This document shows positions 35,346-44,711 of a DNA stretch of 64,000 nucleotides, one piece after another. Under the pieces are notes generated by a model. That model was not told the origin of the DNA. It saw only the letters and a program-made list of their open reading frames with translations, and did no database searches. Numbering within the stretch: the first letter of the stretch is position 1; the number at the start of each line of letters is the position of its first letter. Source of the DNA: Rhodanobacteraceae bacterium (GTDB taxonomy: Bacteria; Pseudomonadota; Gammaproteobacteria; Xanthomonadales; Rhodanobacteraceae); assembly GCA_016790075.1 (NCBI GenBank), contig JAEUPP010000024.1, positions 62,001 to 126,000 on the forward strand. The letters run 5' to 3'. The translations under genes and the position numbers were made by a program.

Positions 35346-37643
35346 GTGTGCTGGAGCAGCCGCACCGGCGGCGCCGCAATTGCATTTTTTGCAAATTACC
35401 TGCTTTTATCGTTTTCAGATTCTTACGCCCAGACGATACCGCCGCTGGTCTATGTCGAGCGCCAGATTCCGGCGGACGGCAATGCCTATTGGCCGGCCAG
35501 GGCCCTGCCGGGCGTAGGCGCGTATGCGCGCCTGCGTCCCGCCGCACCAGCCCGGCTACGCGTGCGCGACGGCGACGGCAGCCTGCGCACCCTGCTCGAC
35601 GGCGGCGCAGCGAACGCCACACTGATCGATATGGCCGGGCCAGCGGTCAGCTGGGACGGAACGCGCATCGCGTTTGCCGGACTTGCGCCGGGCAACTGGA
35701 GCAGCGCCGCGGGCGCAAACCCAGGCGGCTGGCGCATCTATCTGATCAACGCCGACGGCAGCGGCCTGCAGGCGGTCACGCACAGCGATATCAGCGCCGA
35801 CTATTCGCAGTTCGGTACCGGCACGGCACCCTGGCCATACGATGACTACGATCCGGCCTGGCTGCCCGACGGCCGCCTCGTATTCGCTTCCACGCGCTGG
35901 CCGGCCTTCGCCCACCATGCTGACGCACGCACTTCCAATCTGTGGATCGTCGGCACCAACGGCGCCGGGCTGCACCGCATCACCAGTGAACGCAACGGTG
36001 CGGACCGGCCGCTGCTCGACCCGGTCAGCGGCAAGATTGTCTACTTTCGCTGGTGGCGTAACCATCGCCTGCCCGAGGACAGCCTGGCCGAGGTCGCACT
36101 CGTTCCGGATCAGCCGCAACTGGGCTGGCAGCAGCAGTCGGGACTCAGCACGCAAGGATTGCCGCCCGCGCGCAACAGCTGGCAAATCGTCAGCATCAAT
36201 CCGGATGGTGCGGAGCTGGTGCTGTTCGCCGGCAAGCCAGAAGCCGATGCCGACGGCTTCGGCTACGGCGGCGGCTTCGCCGCGAACGGCACGCTTTACG
36301 CAAACTATTTCCCGTCGCACCACCTCGCCGACGCCGCCGGCTTTGGCGGCATCCGCAGCTATCGCCGTGGCGCAACGCAATGGAACACCCACTCGGGCGT
36401 GACCCGCCGCGATGCCGCGCAACGCCTGCCGGGCACACCGGAAGCCGCGCAGCTTTACACCGGGCCGTATACGACCGATGCCGAAGTGCTGCCGGATGGA
36501 CGCCTGGTATTCGCGCGTGCCGCCGACACGAGCCAGGACTATGGGCTGTGGATCGCGGCACCCGGCGGTGCAGCCCAACCCCTCGTCGATACGCCCGGTG
36601 TGGCGGAGCTGCGCCCGCGGGTACTGGCCGCACGCACGCCGCCGCCAGTATTGCCCGACGTCTACCGCGACCAGCCGCTGAGCGCGCCCTACCCCCAGTT
36701 CCTGCCGCCACCGGCCGGGGCGGCGATGCGCGACGGCAGCTTTGTGTTCGACGCGCGCAACGTCTATGCGAACGCGGCGGTCGATGTCGACATACCCAGC
36801 GCGCCGGCCGTCGGCAGCGCCGCCAGCATTCGCTTCTACGCCGATCATCAGCGCCGGGCCGTGGGCACGTTTCCCTCGCTGGACTGGCCGCTGCTGCTCG
36901 GCGAGCAGGCGATTTCCGCGGCGGGCCGGGTCTCGGCCAATGCACCCGCATTCCTGCCGCTGTTTGAACAGCTACGCACCGCGGCAAGTGCTGGCTATAC
37001 CGTGCCGCGCACCGGCTGGCCGCGGGGCGACGGCCGCGCCTATGTCGCCGGCATGAATCATGATCGCGCCGGTGTGGCAGCCCAATGCAGCGGCTGCCAT
37101 GCCGGCCATACCTTGATCCCGGTGCCCAGCGAAACCGACGCCCCCTGGTCGAATCTCGCCCCCGGCGCCCAGCTCAGCGCGAGTTCCACCCGGCCGGGCG
37201 GCCGGCGCGAAGGGCTGGTCGACCGCCAGGTATTTCTCGGCCCTATCCGCAACTACTGGACCTCGGCACCGGGGCAGGTCAGCGGGCAATGGGTAGAGCT
37301 TGAATTTCCGGTACCCGTGGCCGTGCGCCGCGTACGCCTGTACAACCCGCGCCCCGGCGACGAGGCCAACAGCAGCCTGCAGGTGACGGCGACGCGCGTG
37401 ACCCTGCGTGACGCCAATGGCACCGTACTGGACACGCGCACTACTGGCAGCCTGCTGCTGTTTGGCTCCGATGTGGGTTTTGCCGATATCGCAGCACGCC
37501 GCGTGCGGGTGGAGATACTGGGCGTTACCGGCACCTTCGACGGGGCCTCTGCAGCCGGGCTGGCGGAGATCGAAGTCATCGCCCAGGGCCTGGCGGTCAA
37601 TGCCGCGGCGGAAGACCGTCTGTTCCGTACCGAGTTCGAGTAG
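35346..37643 (+). CDS. Exported TolB-like propeller protein with CxxCH motif and discoidin-like C-terminus
   Basis: The frame has no ATG near the front. GTG 35346 gives a signal peptide (IAFFANYLLLSFSDSYA, cleaved before QTIPP) and 765 residues. The start PPLVYVERQIP and PD40-type repeats (SWDGTRIAFAGL, WLPDGRLVFASTR, VLPDGRLVFARA) make a TolB-like propeller, similar to the alpha subunit type of hydrazine synthase. C581-S-G-C584-H585 is a possible haem c site. Residues about 605-750 (SASSTRPGG, then QWVELEFPVPVAVRRVRLYNP) look like an F5/8 discoidin domain. The protein ends DRLFRTEFE. Likely periplasmic or surface-bound; enzymatic role unknown. Confidence 0.65.
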   Translation: MCWSSRTGGAAIAFFANYLLLSFSDSYAQTIPPLVYVERQIPADGNAYWPARALPGVGAYARLRPAAPARLRVRDGDGSLRTLLDGGAANATLIDMAGPAVSWDGTRIAFAGLAPGNWSSAAGANPGGWRIYLINADGSGLQAVTHSDISADYSQFGTGTAPWPYDDYDPAWLPDGRLVFASTRWPAFAHHADARTSNLWIVGTNGAGLHRITSERNGADRPLLDPVSGKIVYFRWWRNHRLPEDSLAEVALVPDQPQLGWQQQSGLSTQGLPPARNSWQIVSINPDGAELVLFAGKPEADADGFGYGGGFAANGTLYANYFPSHHLADAAGFGGIRSYRRGATQWNTHSGVTRRDAAQRLPGTPEAAQLYTGPYTTDAEVLPDGRLVFARAADTSQDYGLWIAAPGGAAQPLVDTPGVAELRPRVLAARTPPPVLPDVYRDQPLSAPYPQFLPPPAGAAMRDGSFVFDARNVYANAAVDVDIPSAPAVGSAASIRFYADHQRRAVGTFPSLDWPLLLGEQAISAAGRVSANAPAFLPLFEQLRTAASAGYTVPRTGWPRGDGRAYVAGMNHDRAGVAAQCSGCHAGHTLIPVPSETDAPWSNLAPGAQLSASSTRPGGRREGLVDRQVFLGPIRNYWTSAPGQVSGQWVELEFPVPVAVRRVRLYNPRPGDEANSSLQVTATRVTLRDANGTVLDTRTTGSLLLFGSDVGFADIAARRVRVEILGVTGTFDGASAAGLAEIEVIAQGLAVNAAAEDRLFRTEFE

Positions 37644-37714
37644 CCCTACGCCGACGATGAACCCGCGGCGCATCCATGGCACGATGCGCGCCCCCGCGCT
37701 GCCGCCCTGTCCGC

Positions 37715-38746
37715 ATGTATCAGCTCGCCCGTCCGTTCCTGTTCTGCCTCGACGCCGAAAAAGCCCATGAGCTGGCCCTGTCGTCGATGGAACTCGCCTA
37801 TCGCTGCGGCCTCAATCCACTACTGGCCACACGCCCAGCACCGCTGCCGACCGGATTCTGTGGCATCACCCTGCCAAATCCGGTAGGGCTGGCGGCTGGC
37901 CTGGACAAGAACGCGGCCCATATCGACGCGTTGGCGGCCCTGGGCTTTGGTTTTGTCGAAGTGGGCACGACCACGCCACGGCCACAGCCGGGCAACCCCA
38001 AGCCGCGCCTGTTCCGCCTGCCCGAGCACGAGGCCATCATCAATCGCCTGGGTTTCAACAATGCCGGCGTCGAGGCGCTGGTGAAAAATGCCGAAGCCTC
38101 GCGTTTTACCGGCGTGCTTGGCATCAACATCGGCAAGAACAAGGACACGCCGAACGAAAACGCCGTCGACGACTACCTGTACTGCCTGGACCGCGTCTAT
38201 GCACGCGCGAGTTATGTGACCGTCAATATCTCCTCGCCGAACACCCAGGGCCTGCGCGACCTGCAGGAAGAGGAAACGCTGAAACGGTTCGTTGCCACCT
38301 TGCGCGAGCGCCAGGAACGCCTCGCCGCGCAACATGGCACACGCAAGCCGATGCTGCTCAAGATCGCACCGGACCTCAGCGACACGGAGCTCGACGCCAT
38401 CGCCGAGGTGTTGCTAGCAACTGGCATCGACGGGCTGATCTGCACCAATACGACGATTGCACGCGACGCCGTCGCCGGTCATCCGCGCGCCGGGGAATCC
38501 GGCGGGCTGTCGGGCCGCCCGGTATTTGCCCGCTCCACCGCCGTTCTCGCCGGCATGGCGCAGCGCCTTGCCGGGCGTATTCCCCTGATCGGTGTCGGCG
38601 GCATTCTCGCTGGCGCCGACGCCGCCGCGAAATGCGCGGCGGGCGCGACCGCGGTGCAGGTCTACAGCGGTCTGATCTATCGCGGTCCGGCTCTGATCAC
38701 CGACTGTGTAACCCACCTGCGCCAGCGCGCGGGCGCGCACCCATGA
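37715..38746 (+). CDS. pyrD: Dihydroorotate dehydrogenase (quinone), class 2
   Basis: A 343-aa FMN enzyme that oxidises dihydroorotate to orotate in pyrimidine synthesis, at the inner membrane with quinone as acceptor. The N-terminal helix [21 protein letters not shown] is the membrane-association part of class 2 enzymes. Recognisable segments are [50 protein letters not shown] (with the catalytic serine) and LKIAPDL. ATG 37715 is chosen because the family starts MYxLxRxxLF. It overlaps murB by four bases. Confidence 0.96.
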   Translation: MYQLARPFLFCLDAEKAHELALSSMELAYRCGLNPLLATRPAPLPTGFCGITLPNPVGLAAGLDKNAAHIDALAALGFGFVEVGTTTPRPQPGNPKPRLFRLPEHEAIINRLGFNNAGVEALVKNAEASRFTGVLGINIGKNKDTPNENAVDDYLYCLDRVYARASYVTVNISSPNTQGLRDLQEEETLKRFVATLRERQERLAAQHGTRKPMLLKIAPDLSDTELDAIAEVLLATGIDGLICTNTTIARDAVAGHPRAGESGGLSGRPVFARSTAVLAGMAQRLAGRIPLIGVGGILAGADAAAKCAAGATAVQVYSGLIYRGPALITDCVTHLRQRAGAHP

Positions 38747-39801
38747 ATGATTTCCGGGTCGCGCCGGCACGCCTGGACGGCAACGGCTACAGCATCCTCG
38801 AAGACGCGAGCCTGGCCGGGCGCAACACCTTGCGCGTGAACGCCCGCGCGGCGCTGCTGGTGGATGTGCGCAACACCGACGCACTGGCCGAAGTGCTGGC
38901 GTTTCCGCTGATCGCCCGCCAGCCCCTGCTCGTACTCGGCGAAGGCAGCAATATGTTGCTGACCGGTGACGTGCCCGGTGCCGTGCTGACCCTTTCCACA
39001 CGCGGCATCACAATCACCGCGGAAAGCAATGGCCAGGTGCTGGTGCGCGCCCAGGCCGGCGAGAACTGGAATGAGCTGGTGCATTGGACCCTGGGTCACG
39101 GCCTTTCCGGGCTGGAGAACCTGGCGCTGATTCCTGGTACCGTCGGCGCCGCACCGATACAGAACATCGGCGCCTACGGCGTCGAGCTGGGCGAATTTGT
39201 CGACCAGGTCGAGGCCTGGGATCGCCAGAGCGGTGTGCTCGTGCAGCTGGACCAGGCCGCCTGCGGCTTCGCCTACCGCGATTCGATCTTCAAGCGCGAT
39301 CCCGCGCGCTATATCGTGACGGCGCTGCAGCTACGCCTGTCGCGCACACCGTCGCTGCGCCTGGACTATGCCGGCGTGCGCGAGGAACTCACCGCCATGG
39401 ACGCGGGCGAGCCCACGCCGCCACTGGTGGCCGAAGCGATCTCACGGCTGCGCCGGCGCAAGCTGCCGGACCCGGCCTTGATCGGCAACGCCGGCAGCTT
39501 CTTCAAGAATCCCATCGTCGATGCGGCCAGCGCCCTGGGGCTGAAACAGCAGCATGCGACGCTGCCGTTGTGGCCGCTGCCGGACGGGCGCTGCAAGCTG
39601 TCGGCAGCCTGGCTGATCGAGCAAAGCGGGTTCAAGGGAATGCGCGAAGGCGATGCCGGCATCGCCGCGCAGCATGCACTGGTGCTGGTCAACCACGGCC
39701 AGGCCAGCGGTGCGGCGCTCTGGGCGTTCGCACAACGCGTACAGTCCGGCGTCGCCCAGCGCTTCGGCGTTCTGCTCGAAGCCGAGCCGCGGATCGTTTG
39801 A
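38743..39801 (+). CDS. murB: UDP-N-acetylenolpyruvoylglucosamine reductase
   Basis: A 352-aa FAD enzyme reducing UDP-GlcNAc-enolpyruvate to UDP-MurNAc in peptidoglycan synthesis, in the cytoplasm. The FAD-binding part contains [10 protein letters not shown] and [25 protein letters not shown] carries the catalytic region, and NAGSFFKNP matches the type I MurB serine region. The start ATG 38743 overlaps the pyrD stop as ATGA, so the two are translationally coupled. Length fits the E. coli type. Confidence 0.96.
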   Translation: MNDFRVAPARLDGNGYSILEDASLAGRNTLRVNARAALLVDVRNTDALAEVLAFPLIARQPLLVLGEGSNMLLTGDVPGAVLTLSTRGITITAESNGQVLVRAQAGENWNELVHWTLGHGLSGLENLALIPGTVGAAPIQNIGAYGVELGEFVDQVEAWDRQSGVLVQLDQAACGFAYRDSIFKRDPARYIVTALQLRLSRTPSLRLDYAGVREELTAMDAGEPTPPLVAEAISRLRRRKLPDPALIGNAGSFFKNPIVDAASALGLKQQHATLPLWPLPDGRCKLSAAWLIEQSGFKGMREGDAGIAAQHALVLVNHGQASGAALWAFAQRVQSGVAQRFGVLLEAEPRIV

Positions 39802-39911
39802 CAGAAAGTTACTACCGCCAGTCCCGAACCCCGGTAGATTTGCGATTGCCTTCACGGCACACGCCCGCCTATGCACTAGGCTGCTACAGGTCTTTGCTTT
39901 CCGGATACGTC

Positions 39912-41708
39912 ATGGCCAGCCCCCTCGCGAGCCCAGCTCTGAATCGTCGTCAATTGATTCAATCACTGGCCGGCAGCATCGGCCTGATCGACCCCGCTGC
40001 CGCGATGCGCCGGCCCGGCAAGGCACCACTGCAACAAGCCGCCAAGGCCAGCGCACAACCCGAACTTGCCATTCCACCCGGGCCGGTGCGCTGGCTGCAG
40101 AAGGCGACCTTCGGTTTCCACCAGGGCGACTATGTCGCGTTCTACAGCCTGCCCGGTGCTACCGACGACACCCGTTGGCAGAGCTGGGTCACCCGCCAGC
40201 TCGATCCGGCCGCCATCGACGACAGCAGCTGCGATACGCGCCTGGCCTCGGCCGGCTTCACCACATTGGGCAAGACCCTGCAGCAGCTGTGGAGCCAGCA
40301 CCGCTCAGTCACGACCAACTACTCGCTGCGCATGCAGCCCATCGCCGAAACCGAGTGCGCGACAACGATCCGCGCGATCTATTCGCAACGCCAGCTGTTT
40401 GAGGTCATGGCCGATTTCTGGCACGACCATTTCAGCACCTTCGGCTGGGACTACGACGCCGGCCCACTGTTCGTGCACTACGACCGCGATGTGATCCGGC
40501 CCCACGTGTTCGGCAATTTCCGCACGTTGCTCGAGGCGGTCGCGCGTTCGACCACGATGATGTATTACCTCGATCTCTACGCCAGCACCGTCGCCGGACC
40601 CAACGAGAACTACGCGCGCGAGCTGATCGAGCTGCATACGCTGGGCGCGGAGAACTATGCCGGCGTCATGGACCCTACCGACCCATCCCTGCCGGTCGGT
40701 GTTATCGGCGACGGGCTCACCGCGCGGCTCAAGTACGTCGATGAAGATGTCTACGAAGCCACGCGCGCACTGACCGGCTGGACCATCAGGAACGGCCATT
40801 GGCAATTCCCGGCCGACAACGACGGCACCTTTGTATTCCGCGACTCCGCCGACTGGCACGATCGCTTTACCAAGTACGTGCTCAACCGCCGCTTCGCACC
40901 CGACCAGGGCCAGCAGGATGGCTACAAGCTGTTCGATCTGCTGGCCGCGCATCCCGGCACCGCGACCTTTATCGCGCGCAAGCTCTGCCGCCGCTTCATT
41001 GGCGACGACCCGCCGGCCAGCCTGATCAGCAGCATTGCGCAACTGTTCCAGAGCACGGCGCAGGCGCCCGATCAGCTCAAGCAGGTTACCCAGGCCATTC
41101 TGCTCAGCAACGAGTTCAAGAGCACCTGGGGGACCAAGGTCAAGCGCCCTTACAACGCCCTGGTCGGAGCCCTGCGCGGCACACTGGCAGAATTCACCCC
41201 GACCCTGGCGACCTATGGCACGGACTGGAGTACCAAGGACGAGATCAACTCGCGGGTACAGCAGGCCGGGCAGCGCAAGTTCTACTGGCCGGCACCCAAC
41301 GGCTATCCGGATCGCGCCGCCGCCTGGAGCAGCAGCGGCAGCCTGGCCATGACCTGGAAAATGCTGGCGCGGCTGACCGAGATTCACCAGCAGGTCGGCT
41401 ACGACAGCAATCGCCCCTATGTCATCGACATACTGGGGCGTACCAATGCGGCGATTCCGGCCGGCGGCCGCACGGCGACCGCGATCGTGAACTACTGGTG
41501 CGACCTGATCCTCGGCTTCCGGCCCGAGCCGGTCTACACCAAGGCCATCGACTTCCTGCGCCAGAACGCGGGACCGAACGAAGTGCTCACGCTCAACGAA
41601 GCCTGGGCTGGCGGCAGCACGCCCAACCTCAAGAACCACTACACCCAGTCGCGCCTGCGCTCCACGATCGCACTGATCCTGTGCAGCCCCGACAACCTGC
41701 GCCGCTGA
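39912..41708 (+). CDS. DUF1800 family protein
   Basis: A 598-aa protein. The N-terminal LNRRQLIQSLAGSIGLIDPAAA resembles a weak Tat-type export signal. Family features include WLQKATFGFHQGDY, a DFWHDHFST segment near residue 170, NENYARELIELHTLG and ALTGWTI. DUF1800 genes are nearly always followed by a DUF1501 gene, as here after ten bases. The pair is thought to work outside the cytoplasm, but the reaction is not established. Start ATG 39912 was taken from the motif-bearing N-terminus; the open frame upstream overlaps murB. Confidence 0.85.
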   Translation: MASPLASPALNRRQLIQSLAGSIGLIDPAAAMRRPGKAPLQQAAKASAQPELAIPPGPVRWLQKATFGFHQGDYVAFYSLPGATDDTRWQSWVTRQLDPAAIDDSSCDTRLASAGFTTLGKTLQQLWSQHRSVTTNYSLRMQPIAETECATTIRAIYSQRQLFEVMADFWHDHFSTFGWDYDAGPLFVHYDRDVIRPHVFGNFRTLLEAVARSTTMMYYLDLYASTVAGPNENYARELIELHTLGAENYAGVMDPTDPSLPVGVIGDGLTARLKYVDEDVYEATRALTGWTIRNGHWQFPADNDGTFVFRDSADWHDRFTKYVLNRRFAPDQGQQDGYKLFDLLAAHPGTATFIARKLCRRFIGDDPPASLISSIAQLFQSTAQAPDQLKQVTQAILLSNEFKSTWGTKVKRPYNALVGALRGTLAEFTPTLATYGTDWSTKDEINSRVQQAGQRKFYWPAPNGYPDRAAAWSSSGSLAMTWKMLARLTEIHQQVGYDSNRPYVIDILGRTNAAIPAGGRTATAIVNYWCDLILGFRPEPVYTKAIDFLRQNAGPNEVLTLNEAWAGGSTPNLKNHYTQSRLRSTIALILCSPDNLRR

Positions 41709-41718
41709 GGAGACCCGT

Positions 41719-43083
41719 ATGGTGCATCGTCGCGATTTCCTCAAGACCTGTGGCGCCGGCTGTGGTGCGGTCGCGCTGGCAGGCGGCAGCAAGCTCGCAT
41801 TCGCCGCGACCAAGGCCAATGCCTACGACACCCTGGTCGTGGTTTTTCTGCGCGGCGGCATGGACGGGCTCAGCCTGTTCTCCCCCGGCGGCAGCAATGT
41901 GAACCGTGCTGCCTACGAAACCGCACGCCCGACCTTGAAGATTCCCCTGAGCGGCACTGGCGCCGGACTTCCGGTCAGCAGCGACCAGTGGCGGCTGCAT
42001 CCGCGCGCGACGCAACTGCGCGACCTGTATACCGCCAACAAGCTCGCCGTCGTACTGGGCACCGGCATGCCGGCGCCGGTCACGCGCAGCCATTTCGATG
42101 CGCAGATCAATATGGAAGTCGGCCTGGCCGGCCAGGGCGGCGGCATAGGCTGGCTGACGCGCGTGCTCGAAACCGCCAACCTGCCCGGCACGGTACAGAT
42201 CCCCGCCGTAAGCGCCGGCAGCATTACCGCGACCAGCCTGCTCGGCAGTACCGAAACCATCACCATGGGCAACGGTGCCGACTTCCGCATCGATTCGGGC
42301 TCCTGGGCCTGGAACGTCGAACCGGATTTCCTGACCACGGCGCCGCCCGGCGCGCGCGGCCTTTTCGGCGTACTGCCAGAACTCTGGAGCGAGGCCGGAG
42401 CGCTGGAAGAGGCAGGACGCCAGACCCTGGACGCACTCAACGTCATCAAGCCCATCGACTTCACGACCTATGCCGCCGCCAACGGCGCGGTCTACGAATC
42501 CGGCAGCAGCTTCGCGCAGCAGCTCAAGATGCTCGCCCAGCTGATCAAGCGCGATGTAGGCCTGCGCATCGCCACCGTCGATCTCGGCGGCTGGGACACG
42601 CACGACGGCCAGGGCAGCCCGGTCAACAGCTACGACTTCTTTGGCAACAAAGTGGAAGAGTTGTCAAAGGCACTTAGTGCTTTTTATACCGACCTCAACG
42701 GCGCCGGCGCAGCAAACTACGCCGCAACGACCAGCGTCGTCGTCATGACCGAATTCGGCCGCCGCGTACGCGAGAACGACGACGGCGGCACCGACCACGG
42801 CTACGGCAACATCATGCTGGCCCTGGGCGGTTCCGTGAACGGCGGCCAGACCTACGGCAACTTCGCCGGCCTGGCCACCAACCAGCTCTACGCCGGCGCC
42901 GATGTCATGGTCACCACCGACTACCGCCGCGTCATGTCCGAAGCCGTCATCCGCCGCCTGCGCAACCCCAACGTCTACTACGCCTTCCCCGGCTACTCCG
43001 GCTACACCCCGCTGGGCATCTTCCAGGGCACCGATCTGCCGCCGCTAGGCAATGACCGGATTTTTGCCAGTGGGTTTCAGTGA
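41719..43083 (+). CDS. DUF1501 family protein, Tat-exported
   Basis: A 454-aa member of the sulfatase/alkaline-phosphatase-like superfamily. The N-terminus HRRDFLKTCGAGCGAVALAGG is a twin-arginine signal. Typical family segments are VVVFLRGGMDGLS, GGWDTHDGQGSPV and MTEFGRRVRENDDGGTDHGYGNIMLALGG. GAGGAGA precedes ATG 41719, ten bases after the DUF1800 stop, so they form an operon. It ends in DRIFASGFQ, a tail related to that of the TolB-like protein. Confidence 0.88.
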   Translation: MVHRRDFLKTCGAGCGAVALAGGSKLAFAATKANAYDTLVVVFLRGGMDGLSLFSPGGSNVNRAAYETARPTLKIPLSGTGAGLPVSSDQWRLHPRATQLRDLYTANKLAVVLGTGMPAPVTRSHFDAQINMEVGLAGQGGGIGWLTRVLETANLPGTVQIPAVSAGSITATSLLGSTETITMGNGADFRIDSGSWAWNVEPDFLTTAPPGARGLFGVLPELWSEAGALEEAGRQTLDALNVIKPIDFTTYAAANGAVYESGSSFAQQLKMLAQLIKRDVGLRIATVDLGGWDTHDGQGSPVNSYDFFGNKVEELSKALSAFYTDLNGAGAANYAATTSVVVMTEFGRRVRENDDGGTDHGYGNIMLALGGSVNGGQTYGNFAGLATNQLYAGADVMVTTDYRRVMSEAVIRRLRNPNVYYAFPGYSGYTPLGIFQGTDLPPLGNDRIFASGFQ

Positions 43084-43207
43084 GTGGGGCGGAGCGGGAA
43101 TTGGGCCATTCCTCTGAATCGTCTTGGACTACGTTCGTGCTGAGCGCACCTTACTATGAGAAAGCCCACATTTTGCAGGCTTCCTCCTATCCAGCAGATA
43201 TGTAAGG

Positions 43208-43687
43208 TTATTGATGCAAAGACTTGGCCCCGATTTCTTCGATCAGCCGGATGAGGTAAGGCCCTTTCCAGGAATCAGAAGCAAGCGCAGCGGCCGCCAG
43301 ATCAACAAAACGAGATCTGCTATTCCATTTTTGAACATACGACCGGTGCAAGTGAGTGTAATTGAACTCCCGCAAGGGGTCTTCTTCACGATCCGACAGA
43401 TGGTCGATCAAAAGATAGTCATCAGGATCGGCCACCTCCATTTCGCACACAATGCACTTCCTCTTCCCAGGCCCGACCCTTGAAGCCCATTCGTCAACGC
43501 GACGAAGCGCATCGATTCCATGCATGTGTTTGCGAACGCAGGCCTCATGGAAGGCCCCATCCGAGAACACGAAGCAAGCATCGAGCTCATTCACAACAAA
43601 GGGCGGAAATGAGCAGGTCAGCTCGTTCTGGTTGATGACCCGCCCACACAGCGCGCACACGCTTTTGCCATAAATCAATAGTGCCAT
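43208..43687 (-). CDS. Small cysteine-rich protein downstream of RHS locus
   Basis: Taking ATG 43687 the protein has 159 residues; the frame is open to 43894. Two CxxC pairs (CALCG near 11-15 and CIVCE near 95-99) with nearby histidines (GAFHEACVRKH) suggest a zinc-ribbon or treble-clef fold. G+C is lower than in the flanks. It is the last of a row of leftward small genes behind the RHS gene and may be an orphan immunity or accessory protein. I do not recognise the family. Confidence 0.5.
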   Translation of the reverse strand: MALLIYGKSVCALCGRVINQNELTCSFPPFVVNELDACFVFSDGAFHEACVRKHMHGIDALRRVDEWASRVGPGKRKCIVCEMEVADPDDYLLIDHLSDREEDPLREFNYTHLHRSYVQKWNSRSRFVDLAAAALASDSWKGPYLIRLIEEIGAKSLHQ

Positions 43688-43752
43688 TGCGCTGTGACCC
43701 GCATCGCGCCGTAATCCTTTGACTTGTGGGTGCTCAGACTTCGCTCGCAGGG

Positions 43753-44010
43753 TCATATGCCTGCAGTGGCGGCCTCGTATTGGTCGGCTGCATAACGACA
43801 ACTTGGGAAGCGGTTCGCGATGTCGCGAAGCGCGTGGCCGAATGTCGCTGAATGATCTTCCTGCTTGAGTAGCAGGCCCGGCAAGTATTCGCATTGATCC
43901 AGCAGGTCCGCGATTTGCTCGTCCAGAGCCCTTCCGTACGCAAGCAATCTTGCTTGGATAACAAGGCCTTGAATGGCTGCTATCGCTGCCCGTTGCTTAG
44001 TTGCGTTCAT
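43753..44010 (-). CDS. Small helical protein, possible orphan immunity protein
   Basis: An 85-aa, mostly helical protein (KQRAAIAAIQGLVIQARLLAYG, then DQIADLL-like helices). GGAGGG stands about nine bases before ATG 44010. A 67-codon frame (44014-44217) ending in SDYTGGW runs up to its ribosome site and looks like the tail of a broken toxin tip. That would make this its immunity gene. The role is inferred from position. Confidence 0.45.
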   Translation of the reverse strand: MNATKQRAAIAAIQGLVIQARLLAYGRALDEQIADLLDQCEYLPGLLLKQEDHSATFGHALRDIANRFPSCRYAADQYEAATAGI

Positions 44011-44013
44011 TGA

Positions 44014-44217
44014 TTACCACCCTCCGGTGTAATCGGAGCCGACATTTGGGATAGGCGTTCCCCGACAATCTGGCAGCATAAGAACTGGATGTGGTGTCGA
44101 CCCTGCTTGGGTTTGCTGGAATGTCTGCTGCCCGCGTGACATCGAAAACCGTGTATTCACATCAATCACTGATTTTGGAGACCGCAACGCAGCTTGACGC
44201 TCGAAGCGTTCAAGCAT
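44014..44217 (-). pseudogene. Possible remnant of an older RHS toxin tip
   Basis: A 67-codon frame ends four bases before the next small gene, whose ribosome site lies over its last codons. The C-terminal HPVLMLPDCRGTPIPNVGSDY reads like the end of a globular domain. There is no good ribosome site and no recognisable RHS core in front. The overlap of its end with the next gene's ribosome site recalls toxin-immunity junctions. Weakly supported. Confidence 0.25.
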
Positions 44218-44243
44218 CGAGCGCGGTCAAGACAGCTACCGAA

Positions 44244-44699
44244 TCATCCCGCCGAACAGCTCAGATGGACGCGAATGTCCACGATACCTCCTGCGGAAAA
44301 CACTACATTCCTAAGCCTCAGCGTCTCAGCGAAGGCAGCTAAATCGGAAGGAAGTGAACTCACCGCGATAGGCTTGGACGGAACAGCAACCGGCTCGTAC
44401 GCATGCAGTGCATCGCGCCCTGTCCGATTAACATCAGTCCAGTCGTAGACGAACAACCCTCGCTCAGCCAAATCTATAAAATCATCGGGCCTGTTGACTG
44501 ACACGAGAAGTTGAGCCTGCGATACAGGCGGCAATTGGCAAAGCTGTTCTTCAACATCTTCGACAGGCATGTTCCCGGCATCAAGCGCTACGACAGGAAT
44601 CGGACCTATGCCTGCGGTAATGAATGCGCCCAAGTGTCCTTCCCGATCCGAGGCAAGCCACACGCAGTCGATCCCTTCTGGGTACGGTCTCAAGTTCAT
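44244..44699 (-). CDS. Probable immunity protein for the RHS deaminase tip
   Basis: A 151-aa protein beginning MNLRPYPEGIDCVWLASDREGHLGAFITAGIGPIP. That start occurs, as far as I recall, in proteins encoded just behind polymorphic toxins. Its ATG lies 12 bases after the RHS stop, the classic toxin-immunity spacing, and both genes have lower G+C than the RHS core. It should bind and block the deaminase domain in the producing cell. No experimental family name can be given with confidence. Confidence 0.6.
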   Translation of the reverse strand: MNLRPYPEGIDCVWLASDREGHLGAFITAGIGPIPVVALDAGNMPVEDVEEQLCQLPPVSQAQLLVSVNRPDDFIDLAERGLFVYDWTDVNRTGRDALHAYEPVAVPSKPIAVSSLPSDLAAFAETLRLRNVVFSAGGIVDIRVHLSCSAG

Positions 44700-44711
44700 T
44701 CATCATTCCTC

